From the NCBI RefSeq assembly GCF_050596425.1, contig NZ_CP192292.1, forward strand, positions 3,720,001-3,784,000: 64,000 nt of DNA. Direction: 5' to 3'. The notes beneath the pieces are model-generated. The model did not search any database, was not told where the DNA came from, and saw only the letters and a list, made by a program, of their open reading frames with translations. Shown in pieces: positions 17,501 through 26,093 of this stretch. Origin of the DNA: G963665925 sp050596425 (GTDB taxonomy: Bacteria; Bacillota; Clostridia; Peptostreptococcales; Acidaminobacteraceae). A program made the position numbers and the translations under genes. Each line of letters starts with the position of its first letter. Position 1 is the stretch's first letter.

Positions 17501-18033
17501 CACTTAACACCTCTGTATATCTCAAGATACATTTGACTATTTTCATTCATGTTGACTAAATTACTCAACTCTTGACGCAATAATTCAGTGAACTCAATTG
17601 CATCTTCAGTACTCATTGACGAAGTATCAACTCTCAATTGACTATAATCGCTTAAGTTTTCAGCAAATTCATCGGACTTATATGTTACAACATTTTGAAG
17701 TCTAGAGTTCATGACTAAGTTGAGAGCTTCATCTGGATTAGCCCCCGAAGCTTTTTCAATTAGAGTTTGACTTTCCTCCTTGTAGTCAGTTCTAAATTCA
17801 TTAATATCCTTTAATCCAGGGAATGCGCCAAATGCTACATTTGCAATTACCTCCATATTGATTTTACTTTTTTCAGCGATTGCTACAGCAACAACTTCTA
17901 CGGGGAACAGAATTTGCTTTATATTCGCATTATGAGTATCCCATTGCTCACTATTTTGAGATGCTAATTTTTTAATTGTGTTATCACTAAATGTTAGCGA
18001 AGGAAGCAAAATTGGATGAACATCTCTTCCCAT
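17500..18033 (-). CDS. Cassette protein of unknown function (177 residues)
   Basis: Unrecognised, helical and soluble, without signal peptide. Its C-terminus (LRQELSNLVNMNENSQMYLEIYRG) resembles the end of the 319-residue cassette protein (ISKVIYINENLVQSKAMWKSLQG), and each is followed immediately by a type A membrane-anchored gene. I read it as an orphan C-terminal domain left from another effector copy. It begins just after repeat R2, with only a weak GAAGAG before the ATG. Relationship to the other cassette is by eye and not certain. Confidence 0.5.
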   Translation of the reverse strand: MGRDVHPILLPSLTFSDNTIKKLASQNSEQWDTHNANIKQILFPVEVVAVAIAEKSKINMEVIANVAFGAFPGLKDINEFRTDYKEESQTLIEKASGANPDEALNLVMNSRLQNVVTYKSDEFAENLSDYSQLRVDTSSMSTEDAIEFTELLRQELSNLVNMNENSQMYLEIYRGVK

Positions 18034-18042
18034 CTCTTCAAT

Positions 18043-18147
18043 TTTGTACGCACATGAAAATTTGAGAATTTTTCATGCAGGTCATACAGGGGCAACCTCT
18101 ATCTGTATAGTTGTTGTTGTTTCACTAGGCACTGGGTAACCCCTCCA
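18043..18147. repeat. ~104-bp repeat R2 beside partner gene
   Basis: Second copy of the repeat at 15135-15238, again located just downstream (minus strand) of a membrane-anchored partner gene. Contains a hairpin, CATGAAAATT/AATTTTTCATG, at one end. The two copies flank a 2.8-kb segment with the orphan cassettes. Confidence 0.7.
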
Positions 18148-18190
18148 CATTCATTTACCTTCCTAAACATTCATCATGTTGACACCCTGC

Positions 18191-18706
18191 TTAGTTAGCC
18201 ACTTCATTTCTAATGTACTCCTCATAATTGTAATCAGAGTAATACACTTCTTTGTTAAACCAGATTCGGTTATAAAGAACATCTATCGTATCATCCACTA
18301 TGGAAATTTCGTAAAAATTATCTTCATCAACTTCAATAATCATCTTTACATATGTTGAATCTCCTGAATAATCCAATTTGTTTTCTGACTTCATTGTAAG
18401 GCTATTAAACGAATCTAAGATTTCATGATACTCCTCACTGTTTGAAAGTACTATTACTCCTTTTTGCTCTTCAAGAGGTGTATTGGAGTTATAGTAAGGG
18501 AAAATGATTATACGCTTCAAAGATTCTAGTTCCCTTATATCAAAATCTATGTACTCCCCTTCTCTAAACTCATCAAATTGAAATAATGAATCATTATAGT
18601 TCAGAACATCCGATGTATTATCGAATAAATCAACACCATAGTAAATACTAGCTATAAGAATTGTCATAAGTATTATCGTGAAACGATTAATATACCTTTT
18701 ATTCAT
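18191..18706 (-). CDS. Membrane-anchored partner protein, type B (171 residues)
   Basis: Unrecognised. N-terminal membrane segment (FTIILMTILIASIYYGV), then about 145 acidic residues predicted outside the membrane. TGGAGGAGTT precedes the ATG. It follows the intact M91 effector by 32 bases and is unlike the type A partners, just as the C-terminal domain of that effector is unlike the other cassettes. This matched change of both members is what toxin-immunity pairs show, but no known immunity family is evident. Confidence 0.55.
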   Translation of the reverse strand: MNKRYINRFTIILMTILIASIYYGVDLFDNTSDVLNYNDSLFQFDEFREGEYIDFDIRELESLKRIIIFPYYNSNTPLEEQKGVIVLSNSEEYHEILDSFNSLTMKSENKLDYSGDSTYVKMIIEVDEDNFYEISIVDDTIDVLYNRIWFNKEVYYSDYNYEEYIRNEVAN

Positions 18707-18738
18707 TTAACTCCTCCACATTCATGTAAGTCAACTGT

Positions 18739-21036
18739 CTAATCAGTTACATAATTACTAATGTAATTTCCTGTTATGTCCAACTGTTGTACTGTATTTG
18801 CAGGGTGGTCTTTATCAATAAAGGAACCTGTTCTGACTTCAACAGCTAACCCTGACGATATAAAACCAACCACTACTTCTTTGTCATCAACAATATTTGT
18901 TATTAATAATGCATCTTTGTAAACATGATGAACTACAGCACTACTGTCCTCTGCAGTATCCATTATTGTATCATCATAATAAGTATATGATTCTATCTTT
19001 ACACCACCATGCTTCTTCATAACAGAGGTTAAGCGTATCTCCTCAGCAATATCGAGAGCTTCTTTTGCAGTTAACACATAACCTACACCTGAAACAAATT
19101 TTACAGATTGAGGAACAAGTTCTTTTGCAATAGAAACTGCATAATTCCCTACCTTATACTCATAAAAATTAGTAATCACATCTTCAATTACCTTTCCAGC
19201 ATCATACCCATCAGTTTCCATGTGCACCACTAGACCATCTTTTATGAGTTTTTCTCTCACGTCATCTGCTAAAATGTATTCTACCGTTTCATCATTCCCC
19301 TCAGTACTCCCCCCTTCAGGATTTTCCTGATCTTCTAATCTGACATCTATAACATATCCAACATCTGGTCCATTAATTAGTTCAGACTTATCAGTCTTCG
19401 GTTCAGCATTACTAGTATTCGTATTCCCTTGTGTCGTACTATTGGTTTGAGTAGTTTTCTTTTCTTCTTTTTTCTTCTCTTCCTTCTTCTTTTCTTCTTT
19501 TTTAGTTGAAGAACTCGGCTTTGCTTTCTCGTCATCTTTCTTTGAGAAATACTTATTGAGTCCATCTAATCTTGATAGCGCATTGCTCCGATCACTATTT
19601 GATTTTGCACTTAACAAGTCTTTCTTGGCCTTTTCATATAGCTTAACAGCTGAGTTATAATTCTTGTCTTTTTTGTCCCAGTTCTTGACTGCATTATCTA
19701 GTTGATCCGTTCTTGGATCTTTCTTATTTGACTTGCTTGATGAACTTGAAGTGCTTGGTCTTTTATTTCTACTTGAACTTTTTTTCTTTTTCTTCTTTTT
19801 CTTGCTAGAATTTTTTTTCTTGATATCTCTCTTTATTTTATCTAGTCTACTTTTTGACTTTCTAATGCGTTTTCTTTTTTCTCTTTTATCTCTTTTTCTT
19901 CTGGCTCTATCCTTATCTCTTTTTTTCTTGCTTCTTCTGAAATTGAATAGGCTTCCAGTTAGAATAGCACTTTCATTGATTTCAATGTTGTCAAACCAAT
20001 CATCTGAAGCCTCGGTATACTCACCATAGCTACCATCACCATCTGCGATACCATCCTTGTTAACATCACTTCTAGTGCTTCCGTCACCACGTAAGCCATA
20101 TCCTAGTTCGTATCTCACTTTGTTCTCAAAGCCGATTGCCGCAGCTTCTTCGTCTTCATTAACCTCATCGTCTGTCAAATCTTCATTTCTAAGTCCATAG
20201 GCACCTCTTACTGCATGGGCCAGTTCGTGCGCAAGAGTTAACTCTGCGCCACCATAAATTTCATTGCCTTCTACATCTTTTAAAGGACTGGCTAATCCAC
20301 TCAGTACAACCACCTGATCGGTTCTGTTGTCACCTACAGACACACCCTGGTTGTCTCCTTCAAATTCTCTTTCACCACCAACAGTATTATAGCTACTTCC
20401 TATACCTACAGTTATGTCTCTATCACTTTCTATTACTGCATCAATAAGTTTAGAATATGTTGCTGAGCCCTTCTCATTATACGGGCTCTCTTCATCAAAT
20501 ACCAGATATCCATCTTCATCAAATGTATATTGTTTTTTTGAAGCTTTATTTATCATATCTAGAATTCTAGATTGATCTTCCTCACTTACTTTAAGTCCAC
20601 CCTGATCATTAAAAGCTCTCTTTGCTTTCATACCACCTATTGCACTCATACCAAGAACACCTGTTAGGGCAGCAGCAACAGCTAACTTCACTTCTTTTTG
20701 AGGATCTTCTACTAAGTTTATTTCCTCATTCTTAATATCTTCTCGACCAGATTCATTGTCATTGACTACAGAATCTGAATCACTAAAAGTTTTGTCTCCC
20801 CAGTCATAATTCTTGTAAGACTCAACTTCATCTGGTTCTTCAAAGTCAAAGTCACCAACTTCAGTGTCGTTTTCCCAAAGTATTTCTGTTTTATCTTTAG
20901 AGGTGGCATTTTCTTCATCACTTATAGCATAACTAATAAACACTGGTATAATTCCCATCGATACAATAAACAGTATGCTTAATAGACTAAGCACTCGCCT
21001 GCTCTTTCTCATAAGTTTATGTCTTAACGTTTTCAA
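18739..21036 (-). CDS. Secreted M91-type metallopeptidase with Lys-rich linker and variable C-terminal domain
   Basis: About 765 residues. A frame from ATG 21066 overlaps the tadB stop, but GGAGG stands six bases before TTG 21034-21036, which I prefer. The order is: signal peptide or anchor (about 10-36), acidic region, peptidase domain with AHELAHAVRG (H270, E271, H274) and a downstream EEAAAIGFENKVRYELG block as in the M91/NleD-like effector family, a DVNKDGIADGDG calcium-type loop, a very basic Lys/Arg/Ser linker (about 365-520) with tandem KKEEK units, then a ~190-residue C-terminal domain of unknown type. Placed directly after tadB, it may be exported by or act on the Tad machinery. A partly deleted copy lies downstream. 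Confidence 0.75.
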   Translation of the reverse strand: MKTLRHKLMRKSRRVLSLLSILFIVSMGIIPVFISYAISDEENATSKDKTEILWENDTEVGDFDFEEPDEVESYKNYDWGDKTFSDSDSVVNDNESGREDIKNEEINLVEDPQKEVKLAVAAALTGVLGMSAIGGMKAKRAFNDQGGLKVSEEDQSRILDMINKASKKQYTFDEDGYLVFDEESPYNEKGSATYSKLIDAVIESDRDITVGIGSSYNTVGGEREFEGDNQGVSVGDNRTDQVVVLSGLASPLKDVEGNEIYGGAELTLAHELAHAVRGAYGLRNEDLTDDEVNEDEEAAAIGFENKVRYELGYGLRGDGSTRSDVNKDGIADGDGSYGEYTEASDDWFDNIEINESAILTGSLFNFRRSKKKRDKDRARRKRDKREKRKRIRKSKSRLDKIKRDIKKKNSSKKKKKKKKSSSRNKRPSTSSSSSKSNKKDPRTDQLDNAVKNWDKKDKNYNSAVKLYEKAKKDLLSAKSNSDRSNALSRLDGLNKYFSKKDDEKAKPSSSTKKEEKKKEEKKKEEKKTTQTNSTTQGNTNTSNAEPKTDKSELINGPDVGYVIDVRLEDQENPEGGSTEGNDETVEYILADDVREKLIKDGLVVHMETDGYDAGKVIEDVITNFYEYKVGNYAVSIAKELVPQSVKFVSGVGYVLTAKEALDIAEEIRLTSVMKKHGGVKIESYTYYDDTIMDTAEDSSAVVHHVYKDALLITNIVDDKEVVVGFISSGLAVEVRTGSFIDKDHPANTVQQLDITGNYISNYVTD

Positions 21037-21062
21037 AGTTTTTCCTCCCACAATATATTGAC

Positions 21063-21956
21063 TCATATTTCTATATCTATAATTCGATGAACCACAAAAT
21101 AATTGATAATAAGTAAAATAGATGCTAATACAATCAAAACTTTGCCAATGAATGTTGTATATAGACTCGACAAGTAATCAGGTGAAAGAACTGATAATGC
21201 GCCTGTAATCAAGATTGGCAGTATTGACATCAATTTTGCTTCTTGCTTTTTCTCAGCTGTTACCTTTTTAATGGCTAGTTTTACATTTATTCTGTCTGCA
21301 ATCATTTTAGTGACATTCTCCATAACTTCAACTAGGTTGCCACCCTTTTCTCGAACAATTATTATTGAGTTTACAAAATCAGTAATTTCAATTGATTTTG
21401 TCCGCTCTGAAAACCCTATCAGGGTTTGATCGACTGCTGTACCCATTTCAAGGTCAACTTTTATTCGCTCGAATTCTTTCAGAATTATTTTGTTCTTCTC
21501 AAACTTATGTAGCCTGTTCAAATCCTCATAGCATTTAACAAGTGCACTCGACATCGAGAGCCCAGATTTTAAAGAGGTAATTATAGAGTAAAGTGCATCT
21601 CTAAACTGTGCTTCCATTGTTTGTTTTCTTATATCTTCTAATCGCTTATTATAAATTTTGGGATATAAAAACCCGGCAGTGCTTAGGATTATACTTAACC
21701 AAGTTGTTTTAAATACTAGTTTTGAGCCTAAGTAGATGGTCATGACTGCAACGCCTGTCCAAACATAGACACTATGGTTTTTTATATTTTTTAATACATA
21801 TAACTTCCAGACTCGCTTTTGCGTCTTACTCGCCATCATATTCGTTAAGTGTTTTGATAAAGTTTTAGAGTGTCTATCACTCCTATTAAAAACATCATGA
21901 AGTATACTAATAACAAGTATTACTACTAGTATGACCAAGGCAAATATTTCTATCAT
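21063..21956 (-). CDS. tadB: Tad pilus platform protein TadB
   Basis: A 297-residue type II secretion F-domain membrane protein. The conserved FRDALYSIITSLKSGLSMSSALVKC and, further on, DFVNSIIIVREKGGNLVEVMENVTKMI are typical of TadB, with hydrophobic segments at both ends. TadB and TadC form the inner-membrane platform on which the TadA ATPase acts to assemble Flp pili. Gene spacing is tight (11 bases from tadC), and the stop lies next to the M91 effector gene. Confidence 0.82.
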   Translation of the reverse strand: MIEIFALVILVVILVISILHDVFNRSDRHSKTLSKHLTNMMASKTQKRVWKLYVLKNIKNHSVYVWTGVAVMTIYLGSKLVFKTTWLSIILSTAGFLYPKIYNKRLEDIRKQTMEAQFRDALYSIITSLKSGLSMSSALVKCYEDLNRLHKFEKNKIILKEFERIKVDLEMGTAVDQTLIGFSERTKSIEITDFVNSIIIVREKGGNLVEVMENVTKMIADRINVKLAIKKVTAEKKQEAKLMSILPILITGALSVLSPDYLSSLYTTFIGKVLIVLASILLIINYFVVHRIIDIEI

Positions 21957-21967
21957 TTTCCACCGTC

Positions 21968-22843
21968 CTAGTTAAACATTCTCATAATGTCAATGAGTGC
22001 AGGTCCTAAGATAAATATAAAAAAAGCAGGGAAAACAAATATAAGTAGAGATAGGAAAATTTTTGATGAAGCCTTTTCCCCCATTTCTTCTGCTCTTGCT
22101 TTCTTTGTATTCCATATTTCTTCTGACTGAGAACGTAAGGTGTCAGCTATACCAGATGCTCCCTTCTCTTGAGCTTGAACGAGTGCAAAGATAAAGGTAT
22201 GAACTTCACCAATCTGACACCTGCTCGCTAATCGGTAGAGTGCTTCACTCTGCATGAAACCCATCTGTGTTTCTAAATGCATGATTTTGAGTTCTTCAAT
22301 AAGTTCTCCACTACGAATTTCACATACTTTCTTTATGGCGTCATTGAATCCCAGACCTGAATCGGTAATAATAGCCAGTGTATTAAGAACGCTTGGAAGA
22401 TCATCTCTTATAGCATTTTTTCTTGCTTTCGCTTTGTTTGATAAAACATTCTCGGGCACAAAATACGCCGCAATAACCATTACAAGGCTTTGAACTATAC
22501 TACTTAAAGTAGAGTCACTCATTAATAGCAATATTGATAGTAAAGAAAAAATCATCACCAAGATGATTCTCATACCTTCAACAATCTTATAGTCCACTCT
22601 TTTATCTATGTTAGCAGCAATGAGTAAACTGGACAGTTGAGATATTTTTTCAGCAGACAGCTTTCTGCCACAGTTCGTGTAGACCTTAAGCGCTAGGTCT
22701 AATACACGCTCCCATTTTTCATTTTTTAATTGTTGATGTGTTCTTAGACTCTTATACAAGTTCCGTGAATGATAAATTTTCTCCCAAGGTATGAATAAAA
22801 CCAATATTACAAGTACAATCAATATTGTTATGCTTAACTCCAC
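21968..22843 (-). CDS. tadC: Tad pilus platform protein TadC
   Basis: A 291-residue T2SF-domain protein. The pattern RDDLPSVLNTLAIITDSGLGFNDAIKKVCE and, near the end, GIADTLRSQSEEIWNTKKARAEEMGEKASSK followed by a hydrophobic FPAFFIFILGPAL is characteristic of TadC. It partners TadB in the pilus platform. It sits between the pseudopilin genes and tadB in the usual Tad order. Confidence 0.82.
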   Translation of the reverse strand: MELSITILIVLVILVLFIPWEKIYHSRNLYKSLRTHQQLKNEKWERVLDLALKVYTNCGRKLSAEKISQLSSLLIAANIDKRVDYKIVEGMRIILVMIFSLLSILLLMSDSTLSSIVQSLVMVIAAYFVPENVLSNKAKARKNAIRDDLPSVLNTLAIITDSGLGFNDAIKKVCEIRSGELIEELKIMHLETQMGFMQSEALYRLASRCQIGEVHTFIFALVQAQEKGASGIADTLRSQSEEIWNTKKARAEEMGEKASSKIFLSLLIFVFPAFFIFILGPALIDIMRMFN

Positions 22844-22852
22844 TTCACCCTC

Positions 22853-23269
22853 CTAAGTTTTATTTCTTACTGCATAATATTCTGCATGCAGTATTTTTTT
22901 ATTAAATCCAAATAATTTCATAAAGGTGTACTCCATCTCAAGATTTGCAACCAAATGACATTCATTCCCATTTTCCACTAGAAACTCTGCAATTTCAGCA
23001 TCCTTAGAATTTTGCATAAGAACTTGCTCTGCTTTATTTCGAGCAGAATCTACATCTATCCTAACTTTTCCACTTTGTATATCATATTCTGTTGTCGCTG
23101 ATAAAGTTGCGTACTTCACGGCAACCATTAGCTTATTTTGATTGTACATAATCATGGATCCGTCAAGTATTATACCGGAAAACATGAGAATTATTGGCAT
23201 TAACAGCACAAAAATTATTGTTGTATATCCTTTTTGATTTTCAATCTGATTCAAAACATCTCCTATCAC
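22853..23269 (-). CDS. TadG/TadE-like pseudopilin
   Basis: A 138-residue protein with a polar N-terminus (ENQKGYTTI), one hydrophobic helix with a class-III-prepilin-like look (FVLLMPIILMFSGIILDGSMIMY), and a short outside domain. This is the arrangement of TadG N-terminal regions and TadE pseudopilins, which are minor parts of the pilus. It overlaps the previous pseudopilin gene by one base. Much shorter than full TadG, which carries a von Willebrand domain. Confidence 0.65.
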   Translation of the reverse strand: MIGDVLNQIENQKGYTTIIFVLLMPIILMFSGIILDGSMIMYNQNKLMVAVKYATLSATTEYDIQSGKVRIDVDSARNKAEQVLMQNSKDAEIAEFLVENGNECHLVANLEMEYTFMKLFGFNKKILHAEYYAVRNKT

Positions 23270-23682
23270 TAATAGTTGAAAACAAGTTGTCTGTGAAGAT
23301 TTTTTGCATCTTCTAGTAGACCTTCAACAAATGGAAAACTAGTCCTATACTCACATGTTAAAGTTACAGTGATTTCACGCATATCTTCATCATTATTTAC
23401 CTCAATGCTTTTTTCTGCTAAAAATAAGCCCGCATCAAGGACTACCATCCCTGTATTAATAGCATTTTCATCTTTTTCATACTCTTCTAAAGACTGATTC
23501 AATGAACCAATTCTAGAATCAAGTGCCATGCTTGATGCAGTTGTAATGACATTTAGATCATAAATAAATATCCCGATATGAATGATACCAAAAAACAAAG
23601 TAAGAAGTATTGGCATGATAACCGCAAACTCAATTAGACTACTCCCTGATTCATTTTTGAGTTTCTTACTTAGTGAAGCCAT
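23269..23682 (-). CDS. tadE: TadE-like pseudopilin
   Basis: A 137-residue protein with the TadE signature: ESGSSLIEFAVIMPILLTLFFGIIHIGIF, where the glutamate at +5 after the likely cleavage glycine is the processing mark of type IV pilin-like proteins. The rest is a small exported domain. It overlaps the pilin gene stop and probably is a minor pilin or assembly factor. Confidence 0.8.
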   Translation of the reverse strand: MASLSKKLKNESGSSLIEFAVIMPILLTLFFGIIHIGIFIYDLNVITTASSMALDSRIGSLNQSLEEYEKDENAINTGMVVLDAGLFLAEKSIEVNNDEDMREITVTLTCEYRTSFPFVEGLLEDAKNLHRQLVFNY

Positions 23683-23854
23683 TGCTTAACTCTGTCAACG
23701 ATGTTAATATATTTGCACCGATCGTTTTTAATACTGCAATTGATCCGACCACAACAAGGGCAATAATTAAGCCATACTCTGTCAAAACTGAACCCTTATT
23801 ACTCGTTAATGCCACTTTTCCTTTGATGTAAGCTTTTAATACTAATTCTTTCAT
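23666..23854 (-). CDS. flp: Flp-type major pilin
   Basis: A 62-residue Flp pilin. A basic leader ends at glycine (SNKG), followed by SVLTEYGLIIALVVVGSIAV with the conserved glutamate at mature position 5 and the adjacent tyrosine. GGAGGAAAG precedes the ATG. It is preceded by a 146-base gap, the largest in the locus, so it may have its own promoter for high expression, though I see no convincing -35/-10 pair. No prepilin peptidase gene (tadV) is in this window. Confidence 0.85.
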   Translation of the reverse strand: MKELVLKAYIKGKVALTSNKGSVLTEYGLIIALVVVGSIAVLKTIGANILTSLTELSNGFTK

Positions 23855-24000
23855 TTTCTTTCCTCCATGAAATTTTAATAATCTCCAGTTGAATACCTTT
23901 ATAAGAACCCTGTATAAAACTCACCACATATCTAAGCTAAAATATTGGTGTATTACTTTAAAATGGTTGACACGAATTCAATTTCGTCTTCCCGCAAGAA

Positions 24001-25332
24001 CTATCCGTTTACATCCAAACCAGAAAAAGCAACCTTGCTTTGATTTTTAATTTTAATACCTGTACACTTCAGCTCTTGTACTTCACTGTCGAGCTTAAAA
24101 ACATGTTGTAACTTGTAGTCTTTATCGCCTAAACCTATAATTTCAACAATTTCAGTAACTTTTCGAGATCCATTTGGGAGTTTGCTTACATGAACAATGA
24201 AATCAATAGCAGAGGCTATTTGCTGCCTTATTGAAAGAAGTGGTAAATCCACTCCAGACATTAAAACCATCGTCTCAAGTCTTTTCAGCATATCTCCAGC
24301 TGAATTGGCGTGACCCGTAGTGAGGGAACCATCATGTCCAGTATTCATTGCTTGAAGCATATCTATTGCTTCGCCGCCACGCACTTCTCCTACAACAATG
24401 ACATCTGGTCGCATTCTTAGGGCAGTTTTTAGTAATTTTCTCATGGAAATTTCGCCTTTACCTTCAATATTGGGCGGTCTCGTTTCAAGCCTAATGATGT
24501 TTTCTCTATTACATAAATTGAGCTCAGCTGAGTCTTCAATTGTAATAATTCTGAGACTTTCAGGTATATAGTTGCTTAAGGCATTTAAAAAAGTGGTCTT
24601 ACCACTTCCTGTTCCACCTGAAATAACAATGTTATGTCTTGATGCTACTATCTTTTTTAGAAAATCAGCAGCATCTTGTGTCAAGGTTTCTTTTTTTACC
24701 AGATCAATCATCTGATATGGATCTTTTGGAAATTTTCTTATGGTAATAACAGATCCGTCTAAAGATATAGGATTTAATACAATGTTTACTCGATTACCAT
24801 TTGGAAGACGTGCATCAACAATAGGGTTACTTTCATCTACTTTTCTATTAATTGGGGCCACTATTTTTTCAATAATATGAAGCATTTCGTCTTTGCTATG
24901 AAATTTTATTCTCTTACCGTCTGAGTCTAATGCTCGTAAGACTATTCCGTTTTTTTCTATGAATATTTCATCAAGGCCATTAACCATGATTTCTGTAATA
25001 TCTTCATCTTTCACAAGGGGATCTAAAATACCGTAACCAAACATGACTTGTATCAAGGCTTCAAGGATATCTGCTTCTTCTTGAGAATCTATATATACAT
25101 TCGAGCTTCTTCTTTCAGATTCAATTAGCTTTTTAGCTGTTTTTTTGATCTCATTGAACTCAGATATATTTGATGAAGTCTCATTCGAAAAGCTTTCGAC
25201 CAATTTTCTCCTCACGTTTGATATAAAATACTTTTTCTCTTCTTCTGATTTGTAAGAATCACTATTTTGGGGATCTAAAGTCATGTTTTTTTGACGTCTT
25301 TTTACAAAATCTTCTACACTCATTTTCTTCAC
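24001..25332 (-). CDS. tadA: Tad pilus assembly ATPase TadA
   Basis: A 443-residue CpaF/TadA-type secretion ATPase. Walker A GGTGSGKTT at about residues 239-247, followed by IITIEDSAELNL (Asp box), VRGGEAIDMLQAMNTGHDGSLTTGHANSA (Walker B and His box), as in VirB11-like motors. The N-terminal domain contains GILDPLVKDEDITEIMVNG. It drives pilin polymerisation or export through TadB/TadC. It overlaps the tadZ gene by four bases. Confidence 0.9.
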   Translation of the reverse strand: MKKMSVEDFVKRRQKNMTLDPQNSDSYKSEEEKKYFISNVRRKLVESFSNETSSNISEFNEIKKTAKKLIESERRSSNVYIDSQEEADILEALIQVMFGYGILDPLVKDEDITEIMVNGLDEIFIEKNGIVLRALDSDGKRIKFHSKDEMLHIIEKIVAPINRKVDESNPIVDARLPNGNRVNIVLNPISLDGSVITIRKFPKDPYQMIDLVKKETLTQDAADFLKKIVASRHNIVISGGTGSGKTTFLNALSNYIPESLRIITIEDSAELNLCNRENIIRLETRPPNIEGKGEISMRKLLKTALRMRPDVIVVGEVRGGEAIDMLQAMNTGHDGSLTTGHANSAGDMLKRLETMVLMSGVDLPLLSIRQQIASAIDFIVHVSKLPNGSRKVTEIVEIIGLGDKDYKLQHVFKLDSEVQELKCTGIKIKNQSKVAFSGLDVNG

Positions 25333-26093
25333 CTAGCGGACACAAGTATGTTCTCAGCCGTTTCTTCAAATTCTTTTATAGCCTTTCGATTTTTAATACG
25401 CATTAAGGACTTGCCTTCATTAATCTGATTTTGAAATCTTCGTCTATATTCTTTAACTTCTCCAATGACCTGATAGCCTATTTCTTTAACATATTCTAGA
25501 TTGTTAAAAGCATTGGTTTTACAACACCTATTAACTACCAACCCCACTTTAGAATCCTCAATGCCGCATTTGTTAAGCACTTCTTTAAACTGCATCAATC
25601 TCCAACCACAATGAATGTCTTGTGTGACTGGAACCACAATTTTTGAAACCCTTTCAAACAAAACAACATTCTTTTCACTTAGCTCAGATGAAGTATCAAT
25701 AATAATTGTTTCAAAATTCATCTCAGATAAAGTATCTAATATCTTTAAAACTTGTGATTCCTTCATACCTTCCACTTTAATAGGATTTGCACTTATCAAT
25801 ACTCTTAGATTTTGAATATGCGTTTCATGGAGCGAACTATCAATAACCTCCTCAAAAGTTCCTTCAAACTGTTCTAACTTCATAATGGATAGCACATCAG
25901 AAAGTCCTTCTGTCTGATCAATATTCAATTTTAAATGAGAGTAAATGGAACCAAATGCTGACATATCAACAAGCAAAGTCTTTTTACCTAAAAGCGCTGA
26001 TTTTATAGAAGTATACAAAGCCAATGTCGTTTTTCCACTTCCACCTTGCGGTGAATACATTAGGAATATCTTTGGACTACTCATATAACTCAC
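25329..26093 (-). CDS. tadZ: TadZ/CpaE-like localisation ATPase
   Basis: A 254-residue ParA/MinD-like protein with deviant Walker A YSPQGGSGKTT (residues 13-23) and IIIDTSSELSEKNVVLFERV. No receiver-like N-terminal extension is seen, unlike many proteobacterial TadZ. It is expected to position the Tad machine at the membrane. The start overlaps the end of the CpaB gene. Confidence 0.8.
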   Translation of the reverse strand: MSYMSSPKIFLMYSPQGGSGKTTLALYTSIKSALLGKKTLLVDMSAFGSIYSHLKLNIDQTEGLSDVLSIMKLEQFEGTFEEVIDSSLHETHIQNLRVLISANPIKVEGMKESQVLKILDTLSEMNFETIIIDTSSELSEKNVVLFERVSKIVVPVTQDIHCGWRLMQFKEVLNKCGIEDSKVGLVVNRCCKTNAFNNLEYVKEIGYQVIGEVKEYRRRFQNQINEGKSLMRIKNRKAIKEFEETAENILVSAR

